23,180 bases of DNA. It comes from a virus. Under the pieces are notes generated by a model. It worked only from the letters and a program-made list of their open reading frames with translations, had not been told where the DNA came from and ran no database searches. The translations under genes were made by a program, and so were the position numbers. This document shows, one piece after another, positions 14,606 through 23,180 of the stretch (position 1 is the stretch's first letter; every line of letters starts with the position of its first letter). The DNA is taken from IMG/VR virus record IMGVR_UViG_3300018428_000198, positions 1 to 23,180 of that record; one strand, 5' to 3'.

Positions 14606-16168
14606 TTATACTTTCAGCACACACTCGACTAATTTTTCTTCTGGGTCTGTATTTGTTTCTAATGCAATACCAACTAGAGCTCTTGTAGCTGTAGGCCCTG
14701 CAACGCCATCTTCCCAAGCGTATACTGGTGTACCTTTTTCAATTACTCCTTTGCAACGAACAGGCACACGGCCTTTAAGAGCAATTGCTTGTCCGTCGAT
14801 TTCTGAATTCATTAGATATGCCGGATTCTCACTTATAACACCAATTGCTAAATCGCTTGATTTACAAGGTTTTGTTTCTGCACTAACGTCTTCTTCTGCT
14901 GCAAATTTTGCTTGTGACACTGTCATAACAGTACCAACTGGATGTTCTTCTTCGGTTGTATATTTTTCAGCTAAGTCAGCATACTGTGCTTGTGTAGCAG
15001 TACCGTTAAATAATACTGCTGTCAAGTTACCTGATGCATCTCTTGCTGCAATAGTATTTGGAGTTGCTGCTGTACTAGCAAGTCGTCCTGTGCCTGCAAC
15101 ATCTACATTTGTTGCTTTATCTGCTGTACCTCTAAAAGATGTTGCATGAATCTCCGCAAATTTTTCACTTGCGCCACCAATATTGTATACATTATCAGTT
15201 TCTGGATAAAGTCCGGCATCATCTGCTGCTACATTTCTAATAGAAACAATATTTACTGGCGAGCCTGCACCGCTACGCAATGCACCAAAAAAGATTTTAT
15301 CTCCAACTTGGTTTTTAATGTTACCTTGATTTCCTGAAACAATGTTTACTAACAAATCATTGCCGGCGCCTACTGTAAATCCAGGATCACCAAAACGCAC
15401 AAGATCACCACCTGATTGTGCATCCTTAAATGATAAATTATTAGCTGAAATAAAACTACTAGCTTCTAAACCATTAATTTTTAAAGCGTTACTTGCTGTA
15501 CCCCATATAATAGGTTCATCTGCTGCACCTGAGACTGGATCTCCTATGCTGTTATCTGTAATACCATCTGTTCCAGTATTAACAAAAGTAATACCTCTTT
15601 TAATTAAGCTAAAACCTGTTAAAGCAGGAGTGCCATCTGGCTGTAATGTTGCAAGTGTAAATTCTTCATTTGAAATTACATATAAAGACACATCGTTAAT
15701 TAATGCAACAATAATTGTTTTTTCGTTCTCAGCATTATCAAGCACATTAACACTGAGCATTTGTGTTGTACCGCTACCGGCAGATTGAGGACCAACAAGT
15801 ATAAATTCTCCGCCAGCTGTTTTACCGTACAATTGATTGCTTGTACTACTCCACCAAAGGTCGCCTTCGTTTAATCCTACTGGTTCAGTAGCACTTACTT
15901 CAGTGCCGCCTGCTGTTTTCCAAGCACTACCTGTGTAAAATTTTAATTTTAAAGTGCTTGAATCATACCAAACTTGTCCGTCAATTGCTTTTACTGGCGC
16001 AGTAGTACCTGAAAAAGATTCTAAAAGGTGTAGATAATTTTCGTTTTGTACTTCGCCGTATCCGCTGTAATTTCGTCCAACAAACTTAATGTCTGTTGTT
16101 TGATCAATTGTGCCATCTTCAACTACTGTAAGTTGAGTGCCGTTATATCTGTTTACAATATATGCCAT
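14606..16168 (-). CDS. Tail fibre-like protein (520 aa)
   Basis: Residues 1 to about 127 form an N-terminal region shared with the 619- and 683-aa proteins upstream: NYSGYGEVQNENYLHLLESFSGTTAP, then GQVWYDSSTLKLKFYTGSAW, EGDLWWSSTSNQLY and ILVGP. This is probably the end that attaches to the virion. The middle is beta-rich low-complexity shaft sequence. The C-terminal third has YADLAEKYTTEEEHPVGTVM (about residues 397-416), a motif seen near the ends of many phage fibres and often linked with a trimerising or processing domain, though I cannot show processing here. It lacks the tail collar domain of the 683-aa protein. A late octamer precedes it, and GAGG lies before the ATG. It is a candidate host-recognition protein. 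Confidence 0.75.
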   Translation of the reverse strand: MAYIVNRYNGTQLTVVEDGTIDQTTDIKFVGRNYSGYGEVQNENYLHLLESFSGTTAPVKAIDGQVWYDSSTLKLKFYTGSAWKTAGGTEVSATEPVGLNEGDLWWSSTSNQLYGKTAGGEFILVGPQSAGSGTTQMLSVNVLDNAENEKTIIVALINDVSLYVISNEEFTLATLQPDGTPALTGFSLIKRGITFVNTGTDGITDNSIGDPVSGAADEPIIWGTASNALKINGLEASSFISANNLSFKDAQSGGDLVRFGDPGFTVGAGNDLLVNIVSGNQGNIKNQVGDKIFFGALRSGAGSPVNIVSIRNVAADDAGLYPETDNVYNIGGASEKFAEIHATSFRGTADKATNVDVAGTGRLASTAATPNTIAARDASGNLTAVLFNGTATQAQYADLAEKYTTEEEHPVGTVMTVSQAKFAAEEDVSAETKPCKSSDLAIGVISENPAYLMNSEIDGQAIALKGRVPVRCKGVIEKGTPVYAWEDGVAGPTATRALVGIALETNTDPEEKLVECVLKV

Positions 16169-16193
16169 TCTTGTTGTTTCCTCGTGCTTAAAC

Positions 16194-16201
16194 TATTTAT
16201 C
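16194..16201 (-). promoter_or_regulatory. T4-type late promoter octamer before the 520-aa fibre gene
   Basis: GATAAATA on the minus strand lies in the 34-base gap one base past the TAG stop of the 619-aa gene and about 25 bases before the ATG of the 520-aa gene. It is identical to the octamers at 4493 and 20739. Late transcription with the phage late factors is expected. Confidence 0.7.
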
Positions 16202-16202
16202 G

Positions 16203-18062
16203 CTAAACTGCTGAAGTACTGATCTCTCCTGTTGTAGGTGCCCATAAAGCAGATGCTATCTCCATAGAAATAGTTATTCGTGTTATTGTTAGGTTAACTG
16301 TTGCTGTTGGATCAGTGATTGCAAAATCACCAATTACGTTGACGTTTTGAACACCGGCACTATCAACAGCAGTTAGTGTTTTTGAAACACCGCTGTTAAC
16401 ATCAATAGGATCTGTTGTAGCTGTATAGTAATATGCGTGAATATTTGCAACGGTTCCATTCCTATCAGTGCTAGGTGTACTGATTTCTGATAATAATGTA
16501 GCAATGTTAACAAGTAATACATCATCACAAGTACCATCGCCGTATGATCCTGGATTGTATGTTGTGCCTATTCCTGTTACGTCTAATCCCATTACTACCG
16601 GTTGTGAAAGAATTGCATCATCAACATACTTTTTGTTTGTAACATCGTTATTTGCAGTAGGAGTAGCAACATTCTTAATTTGTTTTGCATTGGTTAATTC
16701 AATAGCATCAACACTGGTAATTTGTAAACCTTTTGTAGTTGAAATAGTATCATCGGTGATAGTCATTGTGTCACTACCACCACCGATTTGTAAATTAGTT
16801 AATTTGCCTACAGTTGTCAAACTACTGTTTACAACACTGCTACCTAATGTATCCAAAGAAAGAACATTTGCTGTACCGATAAAATAACTATCATTTAGTT
16901 TATTTAGAGCTATACCATGAGAACTTGTCCAATTATCCGTATCATAACTCCAAGTCCAACGTTTATCATCACCCGATACTCTAACAACTATACCAGCATC
17001 GTCTGCATCTATATCACTAATAAGTGTACTGTCGTCTGTAATTGCAAGTTCTATTTGCTTATCTTCGACACGCAAAGTAGCAACATCTAAACTTGTTGTA
17101 TCACCTTCTACTAATATATTTCCTGTTACACGTAAATCGCCTGCAATGTCTACAGTATATTGGGGTAATGCATTTTGGAAAAATCCAACTTTCTTTTCAC
17201 TTGAATCAAAATACACACTGTCTTCTAAATTGTTGCTGTTAAATGCAAGTTTTAGATCTTGATTGCTTTTTTGTATTTTGAAATTTGTTACAGCACCGTC
17301 TTGTCTGATATTTAAATCTAAATCATCACCAAGATACAAACCGTTGTCGTTTTTAATAATTATGTACCCTGTGGTAGTATCGTTACTATCAGCACTTAAA
17401 AAACTATTTTGATCGTAGACATTACCAAAATCGTCTATTAGATTTTTAGCAGATGTAGCACTACCTGTAAAAGTGTAATTACTAAACGCAGAACTAATGT
17501 TAAATCCTACTTGGAGATTTGTAAATCCTGCTATTGTAGGAAATGGTGTAAATGCATCTTTTGTTTCAATGCCAACAATTGCCCCATTGATAAATCTTTT
17601 AATTACTACTCTATTTTGCCCTAGTGTATCTTTTATTGTTTCAACAAAATCGCCTGTGCGTGATTGCGATTTATCATAATCCGGTCCTACTAATATTGTT
17701 TCAGTTCCGTTCCAAAAGAACATTTGATCTTTTGCACCGTCGATCCAAATATCTCCTGCAATTAATTCTGTTGGTTGTGTTGCACTGTAAATTGTGCTAT
17801 CTGTACTTCTAAATGTTACACCATCATATACTTTTAATCTACCTGTAGAAGTATCATACCATAACTGTCCTCTAATTGGACTGCCAGGTGCAGTTGTGTT
17901 TGAAAAATTTTCAAGCATTTTGATAAAGTTTTCATTTATACTTTCACCAAATCCTTGATAGTTTTTACCTATAAGATTAATGTCAGCGGATGTAGTATCT
18001 AACCTACCGTCAACTAATTCTACTAATAGAGACCCGTCTGTTTTATTAAGTTTATAGGCCAT
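16203..18062 (-). CDS. Tail fibre-like protein (619 aa)
   Basis: The protein has the same N-terminal region as its two neighbours: NYQGFGESINENFIKMLENFSNTTAP, GQLWYDTSTGRLKVYDG, AGDIWIDGAKDQMF and ILVGP (residues about 30-128). A long beta-rich shaft follows, including YTVDIAGDLRVTGNILVEGDTTSLDVATLRVEDKQIEL, a form common in phage fibres and bacterial adhesins, and the NKKYVDDAI link often seen near fibre ends. The C-terminus (VNLTITRITISMEIASALWAPTTGEI) is unlike those of its neighbours. GGAGG lies upstream and the start overlaps the preceding stop by one base (TAATG). Shared N-termini with different tails suggest several fibres docking at similar sites. Confidence 0.75.
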   Translation of the reverse strand: MAYKLNKTDGSLLVELVDGRLDTTSADINLIGKNYQGFGESINENFIKMLENFSNTTAPGSPIRGQLWYDTSTGRLKVYDGVTFRSTDSTIYSATQPTELIAGDIWIDGAKDQMFFWNGTETILVGPDYDKSQSRTGDFVETIKDTLGQNRVVIKRFINGAIVGIETKDAFTPFPTIAGFTNLQVGFNISSAFSNYTFTGSATSAKNLIDDFGNVYDQNSFLSADSNDTTTGYIIIKNDNGLYLGDDLDLNIRQDGAVTNFKIQKSNQDLKLAFNSNNLEDSVYFDSSEKKVGFFQNALPQYTVDIAGDLRVTGNILVEGDTTSLDVATLRVEDKQIELAITDDSTLISDIDADDAGIVVRVSGDDKRWTWSYDTDNWTSSHGIALNKLNDSYFIGTANVLSLDTLGSSVVNSSLTTVGKLTNLQIGGGSDTMTITDDTISTTKGLQITSVDAIELTNAKQIKNVATPTANNDVTNKKYVDDAILSQPVVMGLDVTGIGTTYNPGSYGDGTCDDVLLVNIATLLSEISTPSTDRNGTVANIHAYYYTATTDPIDVNSGVSKTLTAVDSAGVQNVNVIGDFAITDPTATVNLTITRITISMEIASALWAPTTGEISTSAV

Positions 18063-20113
18063 TAGGTACCTCCGTAATATATAATAAAGTTAAGTGTTAC
18101 ATATGGATTTACAATGTTTATTGGAAGGTTTTGTAAATCAATTACACCACCACTAGTTTCTAATCTTGTGCCAGTACCAGAAGTATCACCGTTATTAGCA
18201 ACACTATCAGTGCCACTATAAGTTGCTGTAGATGTAGCATAATATTGGTTATCATCGCCATCATTTAGATCGTGTTTGTGTTCTGGCAAGTTTTCTTGCA
18301 TTACTGTAATTTCTTCATTACCAGCAGCATCGCCTATACCTGACACACCACTTGAAATAGCATTAGATGGTAACGATCCGCTTCCTATACCAGTTGCCAT
18401 TGTAGGGAAACGTCCTCTTAAATCTGGAACTCTAAAATAGTTGTTGTTATCAGGTGCACCTCTATCTGTTGGACTACCATAATACCAAGTTGCTGAATTA
18501 GTAGGATCATATCCTAATGCTGTTTTTAAATTACCGTAAGTTGTATCAATAGGGTAGAAGCTGCCGTCACACAATAACCAATTAGCGGGTGCTGTTATTC
18601 CACCATACATAATAATTGTGCCAACTGGCATAGTATCAAAACTACCAAATAATTGACTTGGTGTTGCCTTTTCCAATATACCAGATGCATTGTTATAAAT
18701 CAACAAAGTATCGTTTGTTTGATCAACAGTTGTTGCTAATGTTTGATCGCTAATAATTGCTGGTGCGGCTTGTGTTGAAAATGTTTTTGTGCTACCACCT
18801 GTTTGACCATCAAATACAAAACTGCTGCCTGTTATTTGTCCAGTCATACCAAATGTTGTTGTGCTGTTTAGTTTGCCTGTACTTCCAGCTGTGCCGCTTA
18901 CATTACCTGTAACGTTACCTGTCAAATTACCTGTTATTCTATTTGCATATAATGTGTCAAAAGGTAATACACTGCTACCAATATTTCTAACATTTGCAGA
19001 ATCAGGAATTAAGTTTGCAAGTGTAATATTACCATCAATAGTAGCATTGCCACCAACGTTTAAATTTTTTGTTATTCCTACACCACCAAGTGTTGTAATA
19101 GAACCTGTTGTAGGATTGTTGCTTTCTGTATCTCCTGTAACACTGATATTACTATCAGTTTTTATATTACCAATTACATCTAAACTTTCAGTAGGATTTA
19201 GATTGTTAACGCCTACATTAGTGTTACTTTTAATACGTAAAGGAACAGCAAGTGTTCCGTTGTTGTTAATACGCAAATCAATAGGTGCACCGGGTATACT
19301 GTTTTCAACAATACTATTATTACCCTCAACTAATAAACTTAATGTTTTTGCAGTACCAACTTCAATACCATCATTGTTTTTTACTTGAATTTTTTCAGAT
19401 ACTTGGTTTACGATATTGTTACGCATTACTGTGGTTGTTGGTATAGATGCGCCGTTGATAAGTAAATTTGCTGCTAGATCAGCAGTGCCATTAAATTTAG
19501 CAGTTGTTAAACTTTTGTTGAAATTTACACCTACTTTTAATGGTGTTGTAGCACTATATCCAGCAAAAGGAGTTCTTGGAGAGAACTCAACTCTTGTGTA
19601 TATAGTAACTGGAATATTTTCTATATAATTAATAATTACAGGACGCTTAGGATTACCCGATTCTGTTGATTCTATTTCTTCTACAAGTGCTCCAGTTTTA
19701 TTTTCATCAACATAATTTGGGCCTACTAATAACCAACCGCTTCCGGTATATAAATAAAGTTGACTTGTACTCGTGTTTACCCACAAGTCTCCTTTGACAC
19801 TATTTGCTACTTCTGGTTCGAAAGCGCCTTTTTTAAGCCCACCTGCAGCAACCCAGTTTGTGCCATCATATATTTTAAGCTGATCTATTTCTTGTGTAGT
19901 GTCGTACCAAAGTTGTCCTTCAACTGGATTAGTAGGAGGACTAGCATTAGCAAAGTTTTCTAACAATTGTAAGAAGTTTGTATTTACTGCTAAACCATAA
20001 TCAGTTATAAGCCTACCAGGTAAGCTCAAACTTGTATCGTTGTTAAAACTACTTTCTTCTACTGTGATTTCACCTTTGTTTGCTTGATCTGTGAAAGGAA
20101 CTTGATATGACAT
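18062..20113 (-). CDS. Tail fibre protein with phage tail collar domain (683 aa)
   Basis: The first ~130 residues match those of the next two genes: VNTNFLQLLENFANASPP, GQLWYDTTQEIDQLKIYDG, KGDLWVNTSTSQLYLYTG and LLVGP. The middle contains a GNLTGNVTGNVSGTAG run and a VIGNIKTDSNISVTGD shaft. Residues 495-683 are a phage tail collar domain: MPVGTIIMYGGITAPANWLLCDGS, FRVPDLRGRFP, and ENLPEHKHDL. The H612-x-H614 resembles the metal-binding HxH of T4 short and long fibres. This domain lies at the tip of T4 gp12-type fibres, so it is probably a host-binding fibre. It overlaps the 619-aa gene by one base, and GGAGG precedes its ATG. Confidence 0.85.
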   Translation of the reverse strand: MSYQVPFTDQANKGEITVEESSFNNDTSLSLPGRLITDYGLAVNTNFLQLLENFANASPPTNPVEGQLWYDTTQEIDQLKIYDGTNWVAAGGLKKGAFEPEVANSVKGDLWVNTSTSQLYLYTGSGWLLVGPNYVDENKTGALVEEIESTESGNPKRPVIINYIENIPVTIYTRVEFSPRTPFAGYSATTPLKVGVNFNKSLTTAKFNGTADLAANLLINGASIPTTTVMRNNIVNQVSEKIQVKNNDGIEVGTAKTLSLLVEGNNSIVENSIPGAPIDLRINNNGTLAVPLRIKSNTNVGVNNLNPTESLDVIGNIKTDSNISVTGDTESNNPTTGSITTLGGVGITKNLNVGGNATIDGNITLANLIPDSANVRNIGSSVLPFDTLYANRITGNLTGNVTGNVSGTAGSTGKLNSTTTFGMTGQITGSSFVFDGQTGGSTKTFSTQAAPAIISDQTLATTVDQTNDTLLIYNNASGILEKATPSQLFGSFDTMPVGTIIMYGGITAPANWLLCDGSFYPIDTTYGNLKTALGYDPTNSATWYYGSPTDRGAPDNNNYFRVPDLRGRFPTMATGIGSGSLPSNAISSGVSGIGDAAGNEEITVMQENLPEHKHDLNDGDDNQYYATSTATYSGTDSVANNGDTSGTGTRLETSGGVIDLQNLPINIVNPYVTLNFIIYYGGT

Positions 20114-20715
20114 TAAGTATTACCTCCACTTAAACTTTGTACTCTAACCGTGTAATCAATTTGTATAAGTCTGTTTAACGATTTTTGCACAGGATGAAAA
20201 ATCACGTGTGTCAAAAGTCTGCCACTTCCACTAGGAGAATATCCAACTAATCCTAGTTCATCAAAAACAAATTGCGCTTCAGTATCTGCTGCTGTATCAA
20301 ATGCATCTTGTCCATCTGGTTCACCATAATCTAGCAATGCACTTACAACAATATCAGTATAATTTGTACCTGTCACATGACGTGTTTCGATTTTATTTCT
20401 TTGTGGATCGACATTATTTACGGAACGGTCGTCGACTACTTTTTGATATGTTTGATTGTAAAGGCTGGCATTAGTACCAGTGCTGTTTGGTGTTAAGTAT
20501 GTAATAATACCAGTTGGATCAACACTAGTACCACCGTTGCCAAACGCCATTTCATAGATAAAACCTTCTCCGGCATTACCTAAACTTTCAGCAAGACTGA
20601 TACTCATATTTTCATAATGAATAGCATTACGCTTGTTTACAAATACGTGTCCAGAATCTGGATTATGTATTTTAATATGTCCTTCGATGTGTACGCCACT
20701 TTGTTCATTAATCAT
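20113..20715 (-). CDS. Conserved baseplate/structural-type protein (200 aa)
   Basis: The protein starts MINEQSGVHIEGHIKIHNPDSGHVFVNKRNAIHYENMS, a short beta domain, then a YEMAFGNGGTSVDPTGIITY stretch and a C-terminal DYTVRVQSLSGGNT. Gly, Asn and Thr content and the place between a long baseplate-like gene and three fibres suggest a small structural or adaptor part. Proteins with the HGHV-like 'IHNPDSGHVFVNKRNAIHYENMS' start occur in T4-like marine phages, but I cannot name the virion position. A late octamer lies about 24 bases ahead of its ATG, and its stop overlaps the collar fibre start (TAATG). I see no enzyme motif. Confidence 0.65.
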   Translation of the reverse strand: MINEQSGVHIEGHIKIHNPDSGHVFVNKRNAIHYENMSISLAESLGNAGEGFIYEMAFGNGGTSVDPTGIITYLTPNSTGTNASLYNQTYQKVVDDRSVNNVDPQRNKIETRHVTGTNYTDIVVSALLDYGEPDGQDAFDTAADTEAQFVFDELGLVGYSPSGSGRLLTHVIFHPVQKSLNRLIQIDYTVRVQSLSGGNT

Positions 20716-20738
20716 ATTTTCATTCCGTTCCTATATTG

Positions 20739-20746
20739 TATTTATC
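20739..20746 (-). promoter_or_regulatory. T4-type late promoter octamer before the 200-aa gene
   Basis: GATAAATA on the minus strand overlaps the stop codon of the long structural gene (the TAA is bases 3-5 of the octamer) and lies about 24 bases before the ATG of the 200-aa gene. The identical octamer occurs at 4493 and 16194. It should start a late transcript covering the 200-aa gene and the fibres downstream. Confidence 0.7.
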
Positions 20747-23180
20747 GGGGTAGCGATATTGTTTTGTCTGTTATAAATTTAGCAATTTGATTTTCACTGT
20801 CTGCTATACTTTTTCCTGGATCTGTCCAAGTTTTTCCTGTTTTTCTAATTACTTCAATTATGGTTCCATTTGCAGGTGGATCAATATAATCTGCCAAATA
20901 TAATGCAGTTACAGTGCTATCTCCCCACACAATTGTTTCCATTGTAACTTCTGGAGCACGAGTAACATCTGCTTCTGGTGAATCTTGATCTATTGTGTGG
21001 TCAAACTCTACTATATTATCTTTACGTAATCTAGTACCTGCTAAGAATACATCAATTTCATCAATACTGCTTGGTGTGAAATCAAGTATAAATTGTTTAC
21101 TACTACTATCACCAATAAATGTTGTTTTTATAACTTCATCTTTGTATGGAATATTTTCTTCAATGCCTTGGCCTGTAACTTTTGTGCCTACTTCATAAGT
21201 AGATTTTACACCAGTGCCTAGTGTACCTCTACGTACCTGTCTTAACAAATTGCCATCCAATGTGTAATATTCAATACGTTCTTTATCTATCCATACAACA
21301 CCTGGTGTACCTAATGCTTTATTAGGTGATTGTATACCAGTTGAGTCTTTTAATTGAATAACTTGATCATAATAATTCAAAGGTTGTTGCAATTCATATT
21401 CGTTTTGATTGTTTAATCTCTTATAATGATATCTATTCAACATATCTTTGAATATTCTAAATCCAAATTTTGGTTTACTTGTCTGTGCAGCAAATTGTAA
21501 CACATCGATTTTATCATTTGGTAGTACTTTTTTATAAAGTTGTACACCGTCTTTTGCAGTAGATATTTTATAATCTTTTTGTGGAACTTGGATTTCTCCG
21601 TTTACAAATACCCAAACATAATTTGCACTCAGTGCTGGTTTTTGTAATTTAACAAAACCTTTACTCAATAAGTTTTTATCAATGTATTCTTGAGAACCAA
21701 CAGGTGCTTGATTTGTATTCCATACAACATCATAACTGTTTCTTTCAAACTCATTAATGTCATGATTGCTAAACGTATACACACTAACTGTTTCCCAAGC
21801 ATCTGGTGCTTCTTTTAAGACTAAATTATCTGTCTCAACCAGTGTTACATCTAGTAATTTTAAATCTGCTGTGCTTTCATCATTTGCAACCATTGCAGGA
21901 GTATCATCAGTGCTTTTTAATTCAAACAAGTCTCTAACATATCCTTGTAGTTCAATAGTCATATTATCACCATCACGAGTAAAACTTTCTACTCTTGCAT
22001 TAACTATTGTGCTATCGTCTGTTAATCTAAATGACACATCTTGGTCTCTTACTAAGTCGTCAAGTGCAGAACCATTTTCAATTACAACTTGTGTGTTAAA
22101 GAAGAAATACTCTGCATCTCTTATAATAAAAATTTCTAATTTTGCACCAGGAAGTGCAACATTGTTTGACAAAATTTCAACCCTGCCATTTAGAGGATCA
22201 TAATTCCATTCTTCGTCTGATAATAAAACTTCATCTAAATAAACAATAACATCTTTACTGTCAATTGCAGTAGTATCTTCAAATTGCCAGGCTTGAATGT
22301 CATACTGTCTCGCTATAGTTGTAGTATAACCAATTCTGTATCCCGGATGTAAAAACTTTGACCCTTTTTCACGCTGTACTAATACATTGCTTGCATATGG
22401 TTTTTTCAAAGAAGGTACAGCAACATCGTTTGTAAATCTGTGTGTAATGTTTAACCCATCAGTAACCATGGTTTTATCGATAACCATTTCACTAAACTGA
22501 TTTAGTTTTTCACTATACACAGTGTATCCAATTACAGTGCCTTCATCTAAAACGGTAGGAAATTCTAAAGTACCAAATCCATCAGCATTAGTATCATATC
22601 CGTACTGTGTAGCAGGTTCTTGTTTGACTCCATTCACAGTAACAAAAGTACTTTGTTCTTCTGTAAAACGTATGGGCAATTCGTAATATGTATTTGTCCC
22701 ATCTGCAATAATATTATCACTATCTAAAATATTGACTCCGTTGGTTCCAATGCTTACAATTGTTAAATTTTTGTTTGCAGCGATTGCAGAACTATCTGCT
22801 AAACTTAGAAGTCTAGTTTCAAAATCTAGTTTTAAATCAGCATTGTCTATAACTTCACCTTCGACTGTTACAACCACAGTATTTTCTGTCTGCGGAAATG
22901 CGTCAAATTCCCATTCTATTGTTGTGCCATCTGTAAGATAACTTCTTGTAGAAATAATACCTTGTCCTTCGCTAACACGACTGTAAACTTGAATATCAAC
23001 TGCATCTAAAACTTGGCCAGGTACTTGTTCTTCAGGGCCTTTACTAGTAGTTGGTGTAACAAATCCATCTCCATCCACAACAATATCACCAGGATCTATA
23101 CCTGTTGCTGTGGTATACTGAAATCCTCCACCTTGTAAACTAACGTCAAATGCTGTGCTTTCAGGTGTAAAGCTACCGTC
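20742..23180 (-). CDS. Long modular structural (baseplate/tail) protein, cut by right edge
   Basis: The frame is open to the window edge: 34 codons lie beyond the first possible GTG start (23078), so the visible 812 residues are only the C-terminal part. It has repeated beta-sandwich-like units with a VxVNGxxQ pattern: VVVTVEGEVI, FVTVNGVKQEP, VIVYLDEVLL, VWVFVNGEIQVPQKDY and IDVFLAGTRL, each preceded by a short T/F-rich strand and followed by GD/GT-x-I. This pattern is common in very long phage tail and baseplate proteins. The motif GPEEQVPGQVLDAVDIQVY near its visible start also recalls T4-like marine phage structural proteins. No catalytic motif is seen. It heads the leftward structural block. 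A start inside the window is unlikely. Confidence 0.75.
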   Translation of the reverse strand, partial: DGSFTPESTAFDVSLQGGGFQYTTATGIDPGDIVVDGDGFVTPTTSKGPEEQVPGQVLDAVDIQVYSRVSEGQGIISTRSYLTDGTTIEWEFDAFPQTENTVVVTVEGEVIDNADLKLDFETRLLSLADSSAIAANKNLTIVSIGTNGVNILDSDNIIADGTNTYYELPIRFTEEQSTFVTVNGVKQEPATQYGYDTNADGFGTLEFPTVLDEGTVIGYTVYSEKLNQFSEMVIDKTMVTDGLNITHRFTNDVAVPSLKKPYASNVLVQREKGSKFLHPGYRIGYTTTIARQYDIQAWQFEDTTAIDSKDVIVYLDEVLLSDEEWNYDPLNGRVEILSNNVALPGAKLEIFIIRDAEYFFFNTQVVIENGSALDDLVRDQDVSFRLTDDSTIVNARVESFTRDGDNMTIELQGYVRDLFELKSTDDTPAMVANDESTADLKLLDVTLVETDNLVLKEAPDAWETVSVYTFSNHDINEFERNSYDVVWNTNQAPVGSQEYIDKNLLSKGFVKLQKPALSANYVWVFVNGEIQVPQKDYKISTAKDGVQLYKKVLPNDKIDVLQFAAQTSKPKFGFRIFKDMLNRYHYKRLNNQNEYELQQPLNYYDQVIQLKDSTGIQSPNKALGTPGVVWIDKERIEYYTLDGNLLRQVRRGTLGTGVKSTYEVGTKVTGQGIEENIPYKDEVIKTTFIGDSSSKQFILDFTPSSIDEIDVFLAGTRLRKDNIVEFDHTIDQDSPEADVTRAPEVTMETIVWGDSTVTALYLADYIDPPANGTIIEVIRKTGKTWTDPGKSIADSENQIAKFITDKTISLPR

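Noticed and set aside
14603-14610. TATAAGTA on the minus strand before the 300-aa gene as a late promoter
   Set aside because: It differs from the GATAAATA octamers at two bases and falls across the stop of the 520-aa gene; too weak to list.
18861-19388. A 175-codon plus-strand frame opposite the collar fibre gene
   Set aside because: It is antisense to a well supported fibre gene, hydrophobic by codon reversal, with no ribosome site or family likeness. The other antisense frames over the structural genes were rejected for the same reason.
19749-19756. Exact TATAAATA on the plus strand inside the collar fibre gene
   Set aside because: It is antisense and encodes part of a YLYLYTG stretch, with no plus-strand gene downstream; chance match in AT-rich DNA.
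23076-23078. GTG at 23078 as the start of the long right-edge gene
   Set aside because: The same frame stays open for 34 more codons to the window edge with matching composition, and no ribosome site was seen, so it is an internal codon of a cut gene.

Overview
The window looks like part of a tailed-phage genome, most likely a marine T4-like myovirus infecting a low-GC bacterium such as SAR11 or a cyanobacterium. The sequence is AT-rich and dense with co-directional overlapping genes. It carries a series of fibre and baseplate-type proteins, one with a phage tail collar domain, and copies of the T4-type late promoter octamer GATAAATA. The host and virus assignment is inferred from family resemblance and could not be searched.

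Layout. Right part (12482-23180, all minus strand, read leftwards): a late structural block. It begins with a very long modular protein cut by the right edge, then a 200-aa structural protein. Three fibre proteins follow (683, 619 and 520 aa) that share the same N-terminal region of about 130 aa; the 683-aa one ends in a tail collar domain. Two shorter structural proteins (300 and 383 aa) share an internal module. Middle-right (7581-12430, minus): a six-gene overlapping operon behind a near-consensus sigma70-type promoter. It holds a 115-aa protein, two tandem DTD glycosyltransferase-like proteins, a 182-aa unknown, a DGD glycosyltransferase-like protein, and a radical SAM protein with extra N-terminal cysteines. 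Middle (4518-7616, plus): a block of opposite polarity with a 485-aa fibre-like protein behind a late promoter, then a very small ANL (AMP-forming) ligase with its own extended -10 promoter, and a 204-aa possible acyltransferase. Left (1-4445, minus): a second six-gene overlapping operon behind an exact TTGACA-17-TATAAT promoter. It holds a DGD glycosyltransferase-like protein, a repeat-bearing methyltransferase, a 74-aa protein, a GT-B-like protein, an SGNH hydrolase, and a second radical SAM protein cut by the left edge.

How the genes may work together. The two leftward accessory operons mirror each other: each has one sigma70-type promoter, a DGD glycosyltransferase paralogue, and a radical SAM gene as its last (or last visible) gene. 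With the ANL ligase, methyltransferase and SGNH hydrolase they look like a glycan-building and glycan-decorating island set inside the tail-fibre region. It could modify the phage's own fibres or the host surface. That joint role is inference; individual family calls rest on visible motifs. No tRNA, CRISPR array, insertion sequence or clear intrinsic terminator was seen, and no gene-free stretch exceeds about 75 bases.
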